Positions 1 through 8,784 of a stretch of 64,000 bases of DNA are shown here, one piece after another. Numbering within the stretch: the first letter of the stretch is position 1; each line of letters starts with the position of its first letter. The notes below the pieces were generated by a model that was given only the letters and a program-made list of their open reading frames with translations, was not told the DNA's origin and made no database searches. The translations under genes and the position numbers were made by a program. Source of the stretch: Pollutimonas bauzanensis (lineage in GTDB: Bacteria > Pseudomonadota > Gammaproteobacteria > Burkholderiales > Burkholderiaceae_B); contig NZ_FQXE01000004.1 of the NCBI RefSeq assembly GCF_900129885.1, positions 124,001 to 188,000 of the forward strand. The letters are read 5' to 3'.

Positions 1-296
1 AAGACCGCGTCGCAGGCTTGCTCGACGCCAGCCATCATGCCCAGATAACGCGGCTTGCCCGTAACCATTTCGGCTCTTTCATCCAGGCGGTCCAGCAACA
101 GGTTGCGAAAGCCGCCATGCGAATCGTTGACCAGGACCGCGGTCGCCCCGCCGTCGAACGCGCCGCGCACGGCGGCGTTGGCTTCGGCCGTCATCCAGGC
201 CCGGGCGCGCTCGTACTCGCCGTTGCCGCTGCGTGTCTGTTCGGCGTGGGTCACGCCCGCAACGCCTTCAATATCAACCGAAACCAGGACTTTCAC
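1..296 (-). CDS. dppA: M55 family D-aminopeptidase (DppA-like), 3' end outside window
   Basis: Only the first 98 residues are visible because the gene runs off the left edge. The start is a GTG at 296, preceded by a GGAAG ribosome site and 12 bases after the stop of the DmpA gene. The N-terminus reads KVLVSVDIEGVAG, with Asp8, Glu10 and a NDSH motif ending at His60; these match the zinc ligands Asp8, Glu10 and His60 of Bacillus DppA. Family members are self-compartmentalising zinc peptidases that remove N-terminal D-amino acids from short peptides. As the last visible gene of a peptide-importer operon, it probably trims imported D-residue peptides in the cytoplasm. The family call is firm. 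The substrate is inferred. Confidence 0.9.
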   Translation of the reverse strand, partial: MKVLVSVDIEGVAGVTHAEQTRSGNGEYERARAWMTAEANAAVRGAFDGGATAVLVNDSHGGFRNLLLDRLDERAEMVTGKPRYLGMMAGVEQACDAV

Positions 297-308
297 CAAG
301 ACTTCCTT

Positions 309-1370
309 TCAAAAAAAATCGCGCCATTGCGGCAGCGCTTCCGTTATCGCCAGGCGCCGGCGGCCCCCCCTGCCAGCAACCGTCGCGGCGGCCCACAAGG
401 CATGGACGATGGCCTGTTCGGTGGCCTCGGCCGCCGCCTCGAACAAAGGGTCGATCAGCGATTCGTGCAATAGCGCCACGATGGGCGCGGGGCCATCGGC
501 CGAGGCCGGGACCTGGTAGGCGGTGGTAAAGGCCAGCGAGATATCGCCGCTGCCATGGCCGTACACGGATCCCAGGCGCGCCAGCCCCGCGGCCGCTCGC
601 CGGGAAACCCGCCGCAGCTGGCGGGCGTCGAGCGGCGCATTGGTCGCCAGCACGATAATGATGGAGCCCTTTTCCGGTTCAGCGGCCGGCGCATCGAATC
701 GGGATATGCGCCTGTCGTTCCCGATGAGCCGGCCCAGCGCCTGGCCCTTCACCATCAGATTGGGCAGGCAGCCGAAATTGGCCAGGACCAGCGCCCCCAT
801 CACATAGTCGCCGCCGGCCGTGGCGGCCAGCCGCGACGCCGAGCCGATGCCGCCTTTCATGGAAAAGCAGGACATCCCGCGCCCCGCGCCCACCGCGCCT
901 TGCTCGAAATCCGCCGCCGCGGCGCGGCAGGCGCCGTGGTAGTCGCCGGCCGACACCGCAAAGGCCTGGATATCGTTCAAGTAGCCGTCGTTGCATTCGA
1001 ACACCAGCGGATTCACGGTGGGCCAGTCGCGCCCTATCTGCGGGTGATTCGCCACCGCCTGGCGGAACTGGGCCGTCGCCACCTCGCCGACGGCAAAGGT
1101 ATTGGTCAGCGCTATGGGCGTTTCCAGCACGCCGAGCTCCTGCACTTGCACCAGGCCTATGCTTTTCCCGAAGCCATTGATCACCGTGGCGGCGGCGGGC
1201 ACTTTGCAAAGAAACTCGTCGCCCCCATGCGGCCTGATCACCGTCACCCCGGTCTGCACCTCGCCCCGCGACAGCGTCGCATGGCCCACCGCGACGCCGG
1301 GCACATCGGTGATCCGGTCGCTTGCGCCGGCCGGCAGATATCCTACTCTGGGAGCATCAAAACAAGGCAT
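309..1370 (-). CDS. dmpA: P1/S58 family peptidase, DmpA/BapA-like aminopeptidase
   Basis: This is a 353-residue member of the L-aminopeptidase D-esterase (DmpA) family of N-terminal nucleophile hydrolases. The start of the protein contains TDVPGVAVGHATL and the middle contains FECNDGYLND, both typical. The autocleavage site is visible as Gly235-Ser236 in EKGSIIIVLATNAPL, so Ser236 should become the nucleophile of the small subunit. Relatives hydrolyse peptides with N-terminal D-, beta- or L-amino acids, or amides. The gene lies 5 bases after the permease gene and just before the M55 peptidase, so it is co-transcribed with a peptide importer. There is no signal peptide, which fits cytoplasmic processing. 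The exact specificity cannot be read from sequence. Confidence 0.9.
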   Translation of the reverse strand: MPCFDAPRVGYLPAGASDRITDVPGVAVGHATLSRGEVQTGVTVIRPHGGDEFLCKVPAAATVINGFGKSIGLVQVQELGVLETPIALTNTFAVGEVATAQFRQAVANHPQIGRDWPTVNPLVFECNDGYLNDIQAFAVSAGDYHGACRAAAADFEQGAVGAGRGMSCFSMKGGIGSASRLAATAGGDYVMGALVLANFGCLPNLMVKGQALGRLIGNDRRISRFDAPAAEPEKGSIIIVLATNAPLDARQLRRVSRRAAAGLARLGSVYGHGSGDISLAFTTAYQVPASADGPAPIVALLHESLIDPLFEAAAEATEQAIVHALWAAATVAGRGGRRRLAITEALPQWRDFF

Positions 1371-1375
1371 GGCGT

Positions 1376-2275
1376 TCAGCGGTCAATCTTGGGGTCCAGG
1401 GCGTCGCGCAAGCCGTCGCCCAGCAAATTGAAGGCCAGCACGGTAAGGAAAATGGCCAGCGCGGGGAAAATGGCCACATGCGGCGCCAGCAGCATGTCGG
1501 CCCGGGCGTCGTTGAGCATCGCGCCCCATTCCGGCGTGGGCGGCTGCGCCCCCATGCCGAGAAATGACAGGCTGGCGGCGGTAATGATGGACGTGCCGAT
1601 GCGCATGGTGCCGTACACCACGATGGGCGAAATCGTTCCGGGCAGAATATGGCGGAAGATAATGACGGCATCGGGCGCGCCTATGCTGCGCATCGCCTCG
1701 ATATAGGTCATGTTCTTGATGGCCAGGGTGCTGCCGCGCACCAGGCGCGCGAAGGCCGGCACGCTGAACACGGCGACGGCGATAATGACGTTGACCATGC
1801 TGGAACCGAGGACCGCCACCACGCCTATGGCCAGCAGAATGCCCGGGAAAGCCAGCAGCACATCGGATATTCTCATGATGATGCGCTCCCACCAGCCTTC
1901 GTAGTAGCCGGCGACCAGGCCCAGCACCGTTCCCGCCAGCGCGCCCAGGGCCACCGAGACAAAGCCGGCCGCCAGGGAAATGCGCGCGCCCATCACCACC
2001 CGGCTGTAGATGTCGCGCCCCAGTGAGTCCACGCCCATCCAGTGCGTCCACGAGGGCGGCTGGTTCAAGGCGTCGTAGTCGAAGAAGCCCTCGGGGTCGA
2101 AGGGCACTATCCATGGCGCGAAAACCGCCACCAGCACCAGCAGCAGCACGAATATGCCGGCCCACATGGCCAGCCTCTGCTTGCGGAACTTGCGCCAGAA
2201 CTCCCGCAGCGGCGTGCGTACCGGGCTGTCCGGCGCGCGGGCGCCGGCGGGGGCCAGGATCGGTGCTCGATTCAT
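1376..2275 (-). CDS. gsiD: peptide ABC transporter permease, DppC/GsiD type
   Basis: This 299-residue inner-membrane permease has a cytoplasmic N-tail followed by a first helix near residues 37-58. The large central region carries the BPD_transp_1 fold and the EAA-type loop ([20 protein letters not shown]), which contacts the ATPase. The pairing with a DppB-type permease 9 bases upstream, and with family-5 binding protein and fused ATPase genes, identifies a peptide or opine importer. The nearest characterised layout is the glutathione importer iaaA-gsiABCD of enterobacteria, from which the symbol is borrowed. Substrate identity is not proven, and the peptidases in this operon suggest unusual peptides instead. 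Confidence 0.88.
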   Translation of the reverse strand: MNRAPILAPAGARAPDSPVRTPLREFWRKFRKQRLAMWAGIFVLLLVLVAVFAPWIVPFDPEGFFDYDALNQPPSWTHWMGVDSLGRDIYSRVVMGARISLAAGFVSVALGALAGTVLGLVAGYYEGWWERIIMRISDVLLAFPGILLAIGVVAVLGSSMVNVIIAVAVFSVPAFARLVRGSTLAIKNMTYIEAMRSIGAPDAVIIFRHILPGTISPIVVYGTMRIGTSIITAASLSFLGMGAQPPTPEWGAMLNDARADMLLAPHVAIFPALAIFLTVLAFNLLGDGLRDALDPKIDR

Positions 2276-2284
2276 CGTCCGCCC

Positions 2285-3205
2285 CTACTTGTACCGGATA
2301 GTCGGATTGATCATGCCGTACAGCACGTCGACTATCAGGTTGATCAGAATGAACTCAAGAGAAAACAACAGTATCAGTCCTTGAATGACGGGATAGTCGC
2401 GCATGATGACGGAGTCGACCAGCAGCATGCCCACGCCCGGCCAGGCGAAGACGGTTTCCACCACAATGGAGCCGCCCAAAAGAAAGCCGAACTGCAGACC
2501 CATCATGGTGACGACGGGAATCAATGCATTGCGGAAGGTGTGCTTGAGGACGACGATGCGCTCGGACAGGCCTTTCGCCCGCGCCGTGCGCACGTAGTCT
2601 TCCTGCATGACCTCGATGAACGCCGCCCGGGTGAAGCGCGCCATGACCGCCGCCACGCCCGCGCCCAGCGTGATGGACGGCAATATGTAATGTTTCCAGG
2701 TGCCGGCCCCCACGGTGGGAAGCCAGCCCAGCTGCACCGAGAATATCTGCATCAGGACCATGCCCAGGGCGAAGGCCGGGAATGAAATGCCCGACACCGC
2801 CACCGTCATCCCCACCCTGTCGGGCAGGCGGTTGCGCCAGACGCCGGAAACCACGCCTATGACCAGGCCGAACACCACAGACCAGACCATGCTGGTCAAT
2901 GTCAGCAGCAAGGTGGGCATGAGGCGGTCGCCGATTTCCTGCGACACGGGGCGCTTGGTGCGCAGGGAATGGCCCAGGTCGCCATGCAGCAAATTGTCGA
3001 AATAACGCAGGAACTGCTTGGGCAGAGGCAGGTCCAGGCCCAGCTCGTGGCGCACGATCTGGACCGTTACGTCGTCGGCTTCCGGCCCCGCGGCCAGCCT
3101 GGCCGGATCGCCCGGCAGAGCATGCACGAACATGAACACCACTATCGCCACCAGCAGCAGCGTGGGGATCATGCCCAATAGCCGTTTTACTATGTATGTC
3201 AGCAT
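2285..3205 (-). CDS. gsiC: peptide ABC transporter permease, DppB/GsiC type
   Basis: This 306-residue permease begins [19 protein letters not shown], the standard first helix of DppB/GsiC proteins. It carries the PGDPAR motif after helix 1 and the loop [26 protein letters not shown], which is the ATPase-contacting EAA loop. It forms the heterodimeric channel with the next gene. It lies 66 bases after the binding-protein gene, the usual wider gap behind an abundantly expressed receptor. The family is certain. The substrate is inferred only from context. Confidence 0.9.
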   Translation of the reverse strand: MLTYIVKRLLGMIPTLLLVAIVVFMFVHALPGDPARLAAGPEADDVTVQIVRHELGLDLPLPKQFLRYFDNLLHGDLGHSLRTKRPVSQEIGDRLMPTLLLTLTSMVWSVVFGLVIGVVSGVWRNRLPDRVGMTVAVSGISFPAFALGMVLMQIFSVQLGWLPTVGAGTWKHYILPSITLGAGVAAVMARFTRAAFIEVMQEDYVRTARAKGLSERIVVLKHTFRNALIPVVTMMGLQFGFLLGGSIVVETVFAWPGVGMLLVDSVIMRDYPVIQGLILLFSLEFILINLIVDVLYGMINPTIRYK

Positions 3206-3271
3206 CTTGATGCGCGCCGGGCGGGAGCGGCCCGAGTGGGACCGGACCCGCCGTGCAGCGATTTTTCCCGA

Positions 3272-4819
3272 TTATGGTTTCAGGTCCACTTCCGAAAACT
3301 GGAAGGAACCGTCAGGCATCACGTAGAGGCCGCTGAGCTTCTTGCTATTGGCCGACAATAATTGCGCCGTAGTCAGAAAAGCCCAGGGCGCATCGTGCCA
3401 TATCTGGTCCTGCGCGCTATCGTACAGCCTGGTTTTCTCGGCCGTGTCGGTGGTCAGCAGCGCGTCGGCGATGTCTTTGTCCACCTTGGGGTTGGAATAG
3501 TAGGCGGTGTTATAGAAAACGGGAGGCCAGCCGTTGGTGGCCAGCAATGGGCGCAATGCCCAATCCGCTTCGCCGGTGGAAGCCGACCAGCCGCTGTAGT
3601 ACATGCGAACGGGCGCGGTCTTGGCATCCTTGACTTGTTCCACCCGCTGCACCCGCTGGCCGGATTCCAGCAGCTCGATCGAAACCTTGATGCCTACCTG
3701 GGCCAGTTGCTGCTGCAGAAACTGCACGGCTTTGGCGGAGGTGCCGTCGTTATACGCCGACCACAAGGTGGTGGAAAAACCGTTGGGGTAGCCCGCTTCT
3801 GCCAACAATTCGCGCGCTTTTTTCAGGTCGTAGGGCCATGGGTCCATTTTCTTGGCAAAGTCCACCCCTTGCGGTATCACGCCTTGCGACGGGAAGGCGT
3901 AGCCGGCGAAGGCGACCTTGGCCAGGGCTTCCTTGTTGATCGCATAGTTGACGGCCTGGCGCACTTTGAGGTTGTCGAAAGGCTTCTGCTGCACATTCAT
4001 GGAAACATAGCGCGCAATGATCGAGGGCGCGGCCACCACGTCCAGCTTGTCATTCTTGGACAGCAGCGCCGCCTGCTCGAATGGCAAGGGGTAGGCGAAC
4101 TGGGCTTCCCCGGTCTGCACCACCGCGGCGCGGGTGTTGTTGTCGGTGACCGTGCGGAAAGTCAGGCTGTCGATCTTGGGATAGCCTTTTTTCCAGTAGC
4201 CATCGAACTTCTTGACCTTCAGGTATTCCGCGGGCTTCCATTCCACGAACTCGAACGGCCCGGTCCCCACCGGGTGGAAGGTGATGTCCTTGCCCCATTT
4301 CTTCAGGGCGGCCGGCGAAATCATCATGGCCGACGGGTGCGCCAGCGAATTGATGAAGGCCGAGAATGGCTCGCTCAGGGTGATTTTCACCGTCAGCGGA
4401 TCGATCGCTTCGATTTTGCTGATGCGGCTGAACTGGTTGTAGCGCGCCAGGCCGTTCGCCTTGTTCAGCACCCGCTCCAGGTTCACCTTGACCGCGTCGG
4501 CATTGAAGTCGGTTCCGTCCTGGAATTTGACGCCACTGCGCAACTTGAATGTGTAAACCAGGCCATCGGCGCTGGACTCATGGCTTTCGGCGAGCAGCGG
4601 CTGGATCTTCAGGTCTTTGTCGAACTGGAAAAGGCCTTCGTAATACACTTTTCCGAGCGCCTGCGACCGGGTCGAATTGGTGTTGTAGGGGTCCAGGGAG
4701 TCCAGCGAGGTTTCTATCGCGACAGTGACGTCCTTGGCGGCGAACGCCGCCGCGCCGCCGAACACGCCGGCCGCCAGTATGGCGGCAAGCACCGAATTTT
4801 TGGCATTGAGATATTTCAT
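3272..4819 (-). CDS. gsiB: periplasmic peptide-binding protein, SBP family 5 (GsiB/DppA type)
   Basis: This is a 515-residue extracellular solute-binding protein with a Sec signal peptide; a hydrophobic core lies near residues 10-25 and cleavage is expected after AFAA. The mature protein opens with [19 protein letters not shown] and contains [19 protein letters not shown], the hallmark of the SBP_bac_5 family. It should capture the substrate in the periplasm and deliver it to the two downstream permeases. It is 20 bases after the fused ATPase gene. Members of this family bind di- to oligopeptides, glutathione, haem or opines, so the ligand is open. Confidence 0.9.
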   Translation of the reverse strand: MKYLNAKNSVLAAILAAGVFGGAAAFAAKDVTVAIETSLDSLDPYNTNSTRSQALGKVYYEGLFQFDKDLKIQPLLAESHESSADGLVYTFKLRSGVKFQDGTDFNADAVKVNLERVLNKANGLARYNQFSRISKIEAIDPLTVKITLSEPFSAFINSLAHPSAMMISPAALKKWGKDITFHPVGTGPFEFVEWKPAEYLKVKKFDGYWKKGYPKIDSLTFRTVTDNNTRAAVVQTGEAQFAYPLPFEQAALLSKNDKLDVVAAPSIIARYVSMNVQQKPFDNLKVRQAVNYAINKEALAKVAFAGYAFPSQGVIPQGVDFAKKMDPWPYDLKKARELLAEAGYPNGFSTTLWSAYNDGTSAKAVQFLQQQLAQVGIKVSIELLESGQRVQRVEQVKDAKTAPVRMYYSGWSASTGEADWALRPLLATNGWPPVFYNTAYYSNPKVDKDIADALLTTDTAEKTRLYDSAQDQIWHDAPWAFLTTAQLLSANSKKLSGLYVMPDGSFQFSEVDLKP

Positions 4820-4839
4820 GAGCTGCTTCTCCAGTAAAT

Positions 4840-6738
4840 TTAAAATGAAGCACTGCTTTGGTGTTGCGCCACATAATGGCCGGCCGCCACCTCGATCAAC
4901 GGAAACACTTCGGGTTCATCGCCGACATTGCGGATAGGGCTGGGGATTTCCCCCGATAACAATTTGCGGTCCAGATGGCGCCGGCCGGGGTCGGCGATCG
5001 GCACAGCCGCCATCAGCTTCCTGGTGTAGGGATGCTGGGGGTTCTCGAATATGGCGCGGCGCGGGCCTATTTCCACGATCTGGCCCAGGTACATCACCGC
5101 CACGCGGTGGCTGATGCGTTCGACCACCGCCATATCGTGCGAAATGAACAGAAAGGCGATGCCCATTTCTTTTTGCAGGTCGATCAGCAGGTTCACGATC
5201 TGCGCCTGGATGGAGACGTCGAGCGCGGAAACCGATTCGTCGGCGATGACCACTTTCGGGCTCATGGCCAGCGCCCGCGCGATACAGATGCGCTGGCGCT
5301 GGCCGCCGGAAAATTCGTGCGGATAGCGCTGCGCGGCGTCGGCCGGCAAGCCGACCTTCTCCAGCAAGTAAGCCATGCGTTCCCTCGCGGCCTCGCCCGA
5401 GAGCACCTTGTGTATGAGCAAGGGCTCGATAATGGAATAGCCCACCGTCACACGCGGATCCAGGGACGCGAAGGGGTCCTGGAAAATGAACTGGATATTG
5501 CGCCGCAGGCTTTGCAATGCCGGCCCTTCCAGCTCGTCGATCTGCTGGCCGTCGAACTCGATGCGCCCGCCCTGGGTGCGCACCAGGCGCAGCAAAGAAC
5601 GCCCGGTCGTCGACTTTCCACAGCCTGATTCGCCCACCAGCGCCAGGGTTTCGCCGCGGAACAGGTCGAAGCTGACTTTTTCGACGGCATGAACGCGGCG
5701 CGTCACCCGCCCGAATATCCCCGTGCGGATATCGAAACGGGTCGACATCTCGCGCACCCTCAGGATGGGCGCGGCCCCCGAGTCGGCGGGCGGCACGGCG
5801 ACGGCCCTGTCCGCCCGCGGCGCAAGGACTTGTCCGCCGCTCCCGGCGGGGGCCGACAGCACGGGAAAGTGCTCGGGTTCGTCGGTGCCGCGCATGGACC
5901 CCAGGCGGGGCACCGCCGCCAGCAAGGACTGCGTGTAAGCGTGCCGCGGCGTGGCGAAAACCTGCTGCGCCGAGCCGGTCTCCACGCTGTCGCCGCGCAG
6001 CATCACCAGCACGCGGTCCGCCACCTCGGCGACCACGCCCATATCGTGGGTGATGAAGATCACCCCCATGTTCATCTCGCGCTGCAGCTCGCGGATGAGC
6101 TGCAGGATTTGCGCCTGGATGGTGACATCCAGGGCGGTGGTGGGCTCGTCGGCTATCAGCAAGGCCGGCTTGCACGCCAGGGCCATGGCTATCATCACCC
6201 GCTGGCGCATGCCGCCCGAGAGCTGGTGCGGATAGCGGCCCAGCACGTTCCTGGCGTCCGGAATGCGCACCTGGTCGAGCATCTGCAGGGCCCGCGCCAG
6301 GGCCTGGCCCCGCCCCAGGCCCTGATGCAGGCGGATCGATTCGGCAATCTGTTCACCGACCGGGAAGATCGGGTTCAGCGAGGTCATGGGCTCTTGAAAG
6401 ATCATCGCCATGTCGGCCCCGCGCAGGCTGCGCAATGTCTTGCCGGACGCGGCCGCCATATCGACCATTTGCCGATTGCGGCGGCGAAAAAGCACACGGC
6501 CGCCGATGATCCGGCCGCCCCCGTACTCGACGAGCCGCATCAGGGCCAGCGACGTCACCGATTTGCCCGAACCGGACTCGCCCACGATGGCCAGGGTTTC
6601 GCCGCGATCCACATGGAAGGAAAGGTTCTTGACGGCATCGATGCTGCGCTCGGCGCCCTTGAACTGCACGCTCAGGTTTTCGACCTGCAGCACGCGGTCG
6701 TCTGCCAGGACTGGGGTGGAATCAGGCATGGCCTTCAT
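4840..6738 (-). CDS. gsiA: fused peptide ABC transporter ATPase (two nucleotide-binding domains, GsiA type)
   Basis: This 632-residue protein joins two full ATP-binding cassettes, equivalent to DppD and DppF. The first Walker A is GESGSGKS near residues 53-60 and its signature is LSGGMRQR. The second Walker A is GESGCGKST near residue 370 and its signature is FSGGQRQR. Each half ends with the oligopeptide-type C-terminal extension. It powers import through the two permeases downstream. An in-frame ATG three codons further in (6729) is an alternative start. The same fused architecture recurs in the neighbouring operon at 10359-12035, so the two systems may be ancient duplicates; the linkers and N-termini are diverged. 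Confidence 0.92.
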   Translation of the reverse strand: MKAMPDSTPVLADDRVLQVENLSVQFKGAERSIDAVKNLSFHVDRGETLAIVGESGSGKSVTSLALMRLVEYGGGRIIGGRVLFRRRNRQMVDMAAASGKTLRSLRGADMAMIFQEPMTSLNPIFPVGEQIAESIRLHQGLGRGQALARALQMLDQVRIPDARNVLGRYPHQLSGGMRQRVMIAMALACKPALLIADEPTTALDVTIQAQILQLIRELQREMNMGVIFITHDMGVVAEVADRVLVMLRGDSVETGSAQQVFATPRHAYTQSLLAAVPRLGSMRGTDEPEHFPVLSAPAGSGGQVLAPRADRAVAVPPADSGAAPILRVREMSTRFDIRTGIFGRVTRRVHAVEKVSFDLFRGETLALVGESGCGKSTTGRSLLRLVRTQGGRIEFDGQQIDELEGPALQSLRRNIQFIFQDPFASLDPRVTVGYSIIEPLLIHKVLSGEAARERMAYLLEKVGLPADAAQRYPHEFSGGQRQRICIARALAMSPKVVIADESVSALDVSIQAQIVNLLIDLQKEMGIAFLFISHDMAVVERISHRVAVMYLGQIVEIGPRRAIFENPQHPYTRKLMAAVPIADPGRRHLDRKLLSGEIPSPIRNVGDEPEVFPLIEVAAGHYVAQHQSSASF

Positions 6739-6769
6739 GGGCAGAATTCATCCATTAAAAATCTCGCCG

Positions 6770-7729
6770 CTAAGTGTGTATGGCAACAAACGGGCGCTGC
6801 CCCGCGTACATATAGCCGCGGTACATGCCTTCGGTATTGAAGGGCATGCATACCTGGCCTTGCGCATCGACGGCGATCAGCCCGCCCGAGCCGCCTATCC
6901 TGGGCAGCTTCACATGCACGACGCGCTCGGCCGCATCCGCCAGCGAACAGCCGCCATACTCCATTTGCGCCGATACGTCGTAGGCCGCCACCATGCGGAT
7001 GAAGGCTTCGCCCGTGCCCGTCGTCGAGACCGCGCAGCTGCGATTGTTGGCATAGCAGCCGGCGCCTATCAGCGGGGCGTCGCCGACGCGGCCAGGCTGC
7101 TTGTTCGTCATGCCGCCCGTCGACGTGGCTGCCGCCAGGTCGCCATGGCTGTCCAGCGCCACAGCACCCACCGTGCCCAGCTTGCGGGTTTCATCGAGCG
7201 GCGCGAAACTCATGGCCTGCGCATCGTGATCCAGCGCCGTCAGGCCGGCTCCCGCGCGCCGCACCCGCTCCAGTTGTTCGCGCCGGGCCGACGTCGAGAA
7301 GAAATCCGCGGCGACGCACTCCAGGCCCTGGCTGCGGGCGTAGGCCTCGGCGCCGGGCCCGACGAAAAACACATGCGAGCTGCGCTCCATCACGGCCCGC
7401 GCCGCCAGGACCGGGTTGCGCAATATCGTCACATTGGCTACCGCGCCGCTTTTCAGGGTGTTGCCGTCCATGATGGACGCATCCAGCTCGTGCTTGCCTT
7501 CGCTGGTGAACACCGCCCCATAGCCCGCATTGAACAAGGGGCATTCTTCCAGCAGGCGCACCGCCTCGGTCACCGCGTCCAGCGCCGAACCGTCCCGCGC
7601 GAGGATGGCTCCGGCGCCTTCCAGTACCTGCTGCAAGGCCGCCTCGTAGTCCTGGCGGATTTCCGGCGTCGTCCTGGCGCGCGATATGGCTCCGGCGCCG
7701 CCATGGATCACCAGCACAGGCTTAATCAT
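6770..7729 (-). CDS. iaaA: isoaspartyl peptidase/L-asparaginase (Ntn hydrolase)
   Basis: This 319-residue plant-type asparaginase opens with VLVIHGGAGAI and contains the autocleavage motif LGTVGAVALD, with Thr186 as the predicted nucleophile after cleavage behind Gly185. TSTGGMTNKQPGRVGD follows as the substrate-binding loop. The enzyme removes isoaspartyl residues from beta-aspartyl dipeptides and hydrolyses asparagine. The gene overlaps the 3' end of the RpiR regulator by 8 bases and precedes the fused ATPase, reproducing the iaaA-gsiA order known from enterobacteria. It acts in the cytoplasm on imported isopeptides. Confidence in family and mechanism is high. Confidence 0.93.
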   Translation of the reverse strand: MIKPVLVIHGGAGAISRARTTPEIRQDYEAALQQVLEGAGAILARDGSALDAVTEAVRLLEECPLFNAGYGAVFTSEGKHELDASIMDGNTLKSGAVANVTILRNPVLAARAVMERSSHVFFVGPGAEAYARSQGLECVAADFFSTSARREQLERVRRAGAGLTALDHDAQAMSFAPLDETRKLGTVGAVALDSHGDLAAATSTGGMTNKQPGRVGDAPLIGAGCYANNRSCAVSTTGTGEAFIRMVAAYDVSAQMEYGGCSLADAAERVVHVKLPRIGGSGGLIAVDAQGQVCMPFNTEGMYRGYMYAGQRPFVAIHT

Positions 7730-8675
7730 CTTTCTTGTCCCTATAAATCAACCACGGCATCACGGATTCGGTCAGCAGGGCCGCCGTGGTCAGCGAGTCC
7801 TTCGACTGGTGGGCGACGGCGGCCGAGAGCGCCTCGATCATGCCCAGCGCGGCGGTTTCCGAGTTCGACAACAACTGGCGCTGGCTGTGGGCATACAAAC
7901 AGATATCGGCCAGGGGCGCCAGCGGCGAGGTGGGCTTGTCGGTAATGGCCAGCAGCGTGATCCCGCCCGACTTCGCGGCCTTGGCCAAGGTAATGGTGTC
8001 GGCCAGATAACGGGGAAAGGCGATGGCGATGACCAGGTCGCCCTTTTTCATGCGCGACAGCTCGCGCGCCGCATGCGACACGCCGCCGGGCCCGGCCAGG
8101 CACTCGACCATGGGGCAGTGCAGGCTGAGCCCGCGCTGCAATAACCCGCCGAGAAAGCCGCTGGAGCCGAAACCAATGATGAAAATGCGGCTGGCGTCGA
8201 GCACGGCCTGCACCGCTTTTTCGCATTGCTCCGCGCTCAGCGAGTGGCGGGTGAGTTCGGAATTGCGCTGATCCTCGTACAAGGACGCCGCAAAGACGTC
8301 GAAGCAGGTGGCCGACCGGCTGCGCTCCAGGCGCAGGCGCTCGACCGGCTCCAGCGCTTCTTCGAAGCCTTGCGCCAGCTGGGCCCGGAACTGCGCGTAG
8401 CCGGGCAAGCCCAGCGCCCGCGCAAAGCGGTTGGCCGTGGCGATCGACACATCGCATTCCTGCGCGAATTCATCGATGGACATGATGGCGACCTTGAACG
8501 GGCGCGCCAGCACATAGTCGGCCATGCGCCGGTGCGATGCGCTGAGGGCCGACATGGATTGCGCGATGCGCTCGGCGACGGAAAGACAATGCGGGGGCGC
8601 CTTCGGCGCCGCATTGGTCTTGCCTCGCTTGCCCTCGCCCTTCAGGGCCAGGCTTGCGCTTAGGCTCTTGGTCAT
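7722..8675 (-). CDS. MurR/RpiR family transcriptional regulator
   Basis: This 317-residue regulator has an N-terminal RpiR helix-turn-helix (about residues 35-110; SIDEFAQECDVSIATANRFARALG) and a C-terminal SIS sugar-phosphate isomerase fold (IFIIGFGSSGFLGG onward). The SIS domain normally binds a phosphorylated sugar, yet the genes that follow are peptidases and a peptide importer. A cell-wall amino-sugar signal is therefore conceivable (inference). It is the first gene of the operon, and its own promoter region holds two palindromes (8718-8740 and 8756-8773), which suggests autoregulation. The start is supported by an AGGA ribosome site six bases upstream. Confidence 0.9.
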   Translation of the reverse strand: MTKSLSASLALKGEGKRGKTNAAPKAPPHCLSVAERIAQSMSALSASHRRMADYVLARPFKVAIMSIDEFAQECDVSIATANRFARALGLPGYAQFRAQLAQGFEEALEPVERLRLERSRSATCFDVFAASLYEDQRNSELTRHSLSAEQCEKAVQAVLDASRIFIIGFGSSGFLGGLLQRGLSLHCPMVECLAGPGGVSHAARELSRMKKGDLVIAIAFPRYLADTITLAKAAKSGGITLLAITDKPTSPLAPLADICLYAHSQRQLLSNSETAALGMIEALSAAVAHQSKDSLTTAALLTESVMPWLIYRDKKDD

Positions 8676-8692
8676 AAAATCCTGATCGGTCC

Positions 8693-8716
8693 GGCCCGCA
8701 GGAAATAATGCGGGCC
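8693..8716 (-). other. perfect 8-bp stem-loop in the rpiR leader
   Basis: GGCCCGCA at 8693-8700 pairs with TGCGGGCC at 8709-8716 across an 8-base loop. It lies in the transcribed leader, 18 bases from the ATG of the RpiR gene. No U-tract follows, so it is not a standard intrinsic terminator. It could protect the message or mark the end of the upstream M81 peptidase transcript. Confidence 0.5.
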
Positions 8717-8717
8717 T

Positions 8718-8740
8718 GTAAATTATGTAAGTTAATTTAC
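8718..8740. promoter_or_regulatory. candidate RpiR operator over the -10 region
   Basis: GTAAATTA (8718-8725) and TAATTTAC (8733-8740) form a perfect inverted repeat with a 7-base spacer. On the minus strand a CATAAT hexamer that could act as a -10 element falls inside it. A repressor bound here would block transcription of rpiR and the peptide operon. The site is seen directly; the binding protein is inferred from adjacency. Confidence 0.5.
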
Positions 8741-8755
8741 ACTGAAAATGACTTT

Positions 8756-8773
8756 ATGAAAATTAATTTTCAT
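8756..8773. promoter_or_regulatory. 18-bp perfect palindrome, candidate second RpiR operator
   Basis: ATGAAAATTAATTTTCAT is a perfect 18-base palindrome. Its centre is about 36 bases from the centre of the 8718-8740 dyad. AT-rich dyads of this kind are typical of RpiR-family operators. It begins 12 bases after the stop of the M81 peptidase gene (transcript direction), at the upstream edge of the rpiR promoter. Confidence 0.5.
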
Positions 8774-8784
8774 AGGGAGTAACC

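Noticed and set aside
3362-4837. 491-codon open frame on the plus strand
   Set aside because: It is antisense to the binding-protein gene, has no family resemblance and arises from GC-biased codon use. The same reasoning removes the long plus-strand frames at 4975-5628, 5689-6840, 8938-10284 and 10059-11213.
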